A stretch of 64,000 bases of DNA, from assembly GCA_963989385.1 (NCBI GenBank), contig OZ022499.1, forward strand, positions 82,573,903-82,637,902, read 5' to 3'. Each line of letters begins with the position of its first letter. Positions within the stretch are counted from its first letter, which is position 1. The stretch is from Ctena decussata (lineage: Eukaryota; Mollusca; Bivalvia; Lucinida; Lucinidae). A program made the translations under genes and the position numbers. The notes below the pieces were generated by a model. The model saw nothing but the letters and a program-made list of their open reading frames with translations. It was not told where the DNA came from and searched no databases. This document shows positions 62,043-64,000 of this stretch, piece by piece.

Positions 62043-62452
62043 GGAAAATCCTCCCCTTCAACACACACACGGACGGTGCTTGGTAACTTTCAGTGTCTTT
62101 GCATACTACCAGTGTTAGCTAGAGCATGGTTCGTCCGGCTATACGGAGAGATAATATACTAATTTCAGCGAGTGTATAACCGACCATGTACAGCCGGACA
62201 AACCGCGTTCCATCTAAGTTATACCAAAATGCCCAATGTAGACATTGCACGTTACGGGATATCTCATGCTAAAGATCACTTAACAGGATCGTATTATAAG
62301 GATAATAATATGACATGGGCCGGCTGTGCTTGCAGTAGGTGTGGGATGGGGTTCTGATTTTTTTTTACTTGCGTCTGTCCTGTCTTCCTTTCTTTCTCCC
62401 TCTCTCTGGGAGGCCGTGCTCGACAAAGACTGAAAGACTACCTCAGTTAGCT

Positions 62453-62484
62453 CCCCCCCCCCCCCCCCACCCCCCCCCCCCCCA
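62453..62484. repeat. poly-C tract
   Basis: C runs of 17 and 14 separated by A, then A9. Confidence 0.85.
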
Positions 62485-62939
62485 AAAAAAAAATAAATAA
62501 ATAAAAAAAAATTAAACAACTACCCCTAAACCCCTAAACCTGTCAAAAATAAGTCGAATTTTTAACTCGATTGATATCCTTCAATATAAATTTTAATATG
62601 GAAACTCTGACATTATTTACACATTTAAGAAGAAAGCTACAGTATCTATAAAAATCAAGAACTACAAAGAGGCGTAACTCATTCAAAAAAAAAAAAAAAC
62701 CTTATTGGCCCGTGTTTTTGAGGCTCACTTGTCTCAAGTCAACATACATGTATGTTCCAAATGTCATTGAGATTTGACGAATGCTGTAAAAGCAGAAACC
62801 TGAAATGCAGACCGCAGACTGGTGCCGATAGACCGAATACCAAATTACCCAACCACCAAACTCCTTTTGCGATGAAGGTGGTGGCTCTGTGATTGGGGGA
62901 AGGGGTTGGATGGATGTATTCAAACGAATAAAAATCTTT

Positions 62940-63118
62940 GAAACTACTAGGCTCTTGCGGACAGGGTTCGAGCCCAGCTTGAGGCGAGTATCTTTCCTAC
63001 CGTAAACAGGGTTCAGTTGCACACAGCATTCCATTATCAACGTCCCATCGTCCTGATATAACCGAATACTGTTGAAAAGGACGTAAAATCGCAAATCATC
63101 CATCCATCCGTCGTACAC
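62940..63118. repeat. Dispersed repeat C, copy 2, with tRNA-like B-box
   Basis: GGGTTCGAGCCC (62964-62975) is a good B-box in front of the body shared with 4950-5097. A tRNA-derived SINE is the likeliest reading, but the A-box is unclear. Confidence 0.45.
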
Positions 63119-63182
63119 CTAATGCTAATTACTGTTGGTCCCTGTGTATATGTGATGAATAATTGAAATGTTCTCTCTCTCT

Positions 63183-63292
63183 CACTGGGCACACACTAGG
63201 TTGGATCAACCTTAATTCAACCATGATTCAACGTCACGACGTTAAATCAGGGTTTATTCAGGGTTGATTCAACCTTGTGTGCCTGCTGGGCT
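63183..63292. mobile_element. Short MITE with GGCACACA..AGGTTG ends
   Basis: GGGCACACACTAGGTTGGAT ... TTGATTCAACCTTGTGTGCC are inverted; inner words TTAATTCAACCATGATTCAA and an ACGTCACGACGT centre. Confidence 0.65.
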
Positions 63293-63524
63293 CCCTCTCT
63301 CTCTCTCTGTTTCTTTCTCTTTCTCTGAATAGTTAAACTTTATTTTCAGCTCTTATTATAAAATACCTATGATGTTGCCCTCAAGTATGTATGTTTGAAT
63401 TGATGTGAAAATGTTCGCCACAAAGTTGTTGTGGAATGCTTATATAGATTGCTCCTTATGTTGTTACATATATGTGTAACCTAAGAGTAATAAAGAATTT
63501 GATTGAGAATTTCGCCTATGGTTA

Positions 63525-63665
63525 CCGAAATTTGAGCAATTAAAAGCCTTCGATGAAAATATGTTATCCGAAAGTTTAATGGACGGAACCAAGGACTTGT
63601 GTAAAGACGGACGAACGAACGGACAGACAGACCAACCGAAAACTATATACCCTATAGCAGACATC
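63525..63665. repeat. Fragment related to the tandem-core elements
   Basis: AAAGACGGACGAACGAACGG and ACAGACAGACC resemble the GTCC/GGAC runs at the ends of tandem-core elements. No unit array is visible. Confidence 0.4.
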
Positions 63666-63868
63666 ATGTATTGGGGGTAAAATAATATAGAAACTACGAA
63701 TAATGAAAACGCCCATAAAATTAATTATGTTTTATCAAAGTGTGTCCATTACAAGCAACAACATCTTCCCCTTGTCACTATACATGACAAGTTTGGATAA
63801 AGTCTGTAATAGAAAAAAAGCTTAAGGAAGCGTGCACAACATGTGAAGGCGAGGGGTGGTGGGGCATG

Positions 63869-63931
63869 GGAGTGTGTGTGTGTGTGTTTTTTGGGGGGGG
63901 GTTTTGTGGGGGGGGAGGGGGGGGGGGGGAG
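63869..63931. repeat. (GT)n and G-run
   Basis: GTGTGTGTGTGTGT, then G9, G8 and G10 runs near the right edge. Confidence 0.85.
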
Positions 63932-64000
63932 CGCAGTATGCGCAGAATACCCAAATAATAAACTACGTAGTACTGACAGGAGTTAGGGGCAAAGGAATAA

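Larger units (their letters stand above)
60890..64000. other. SRBD1 intron 3 (partial)
   Basis: No further SRBD1 exon was found. It contains microsatellites, repeat C and a short MITE. 61540-61740 has CTCGAGGTGAGGTTGAGTCG-type inverted words that may be a decayed MITE. 62100-62360 is unassigned. Confidence 0.5.

Noticed and set aside
62100..62360. Further SRBD1 exon
   Set aside because: The open frame (62172-62357) has no similarity to SRBD1 or any family I recognise.
62702..63118. 138-residue minus-strand frame
   Set aside because: It is mostly dispersed repeat C; no domain.

Overview
The window reads as nuclear DNA of a bivalve mollusc, probably a heterodont clam. It is AT-rich and intron-rich. 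It is packed with hairpin MITEs, tRNA-derived SINEs and elements with tandem-repeat cores of kinds I associate with bivalve genomes. The species assignment is inference; the genes are clearly metazoan.

Three protein-coding genes are supported exon by exon. Reading frames join exactly across GT/AG introns. (1) AK7 (adenylate kinase 7, a cilia/flagella protein) lies on the minus strand. Its first six coding exons (216 residues) run from the ATG at 9253 leftwards off the window edge; the kinase and Dpy-30-type parts lie outside. (2) A complete CRY-DASH (cryptochrome/photolyase family) gene lies on the minus strand. It has 12 coding exons between 46960 and 17051 and encodes 521 residues with an Arg/Gly-rich tail. 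(3) The 5' part of SRBD1 (Tex-like S1 RNA-binding protein) lies on the plus strand: three exons from the ATG at 56301 to 60881, continuing off the right edge. CRY-DASH and SRBD1 are divergently oriented, about 9.3 kb apart. AK7 and CRY-DASH are head-to-tail with about 7.8 kb between them.

Everything else is intron or intergenic sequence dominated by transposable elements. Non-LTR retrotransposon remains include an RNase H domain fragment in AK7 intron 1, an RTE/jockey-like fragment at 10.5-11.5 kb, and a reverse transcriptase pseudogene with a duplicated 3' end at 47.6-49.2 kb. SINEs occur in at least two tRNA-derived families. Hairpin MITEs fall into many families; one (MITE-1) has nine copies and another (MITE-2) has eight, several of which abut exons. 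There is a 2.1-kb element with roughly 600-bp terminal inverted repeats, TTAA-flanked MITEs, and seven elements with tandem cores of about 130-320 bp.

The most interesting structures are: (a) two unrelated miniature LTR retrotransposons (TRIMs), each with primer-binding site, polypurine tract and 4-bp target duplication, and each with a tRNA-gene-like module inside both LTRs; (b) a perfect D-box and a perfect CACGTG E-box 13 bp apart just upstream of the CRY-DASH start codon; (c) a 2.9-kb field of GGATATCC palindromes in CRY-DASH intron 1; (d) a short sequence core shared by the tandem repeats of otherwise different elements; (e) a 331-bp hairpin in SRBD1 intron 1 built from CRISPR-like regularly spaced units. 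No rRNA gene, true CRISPR array or stand-alone functional tRNA gene was seen.
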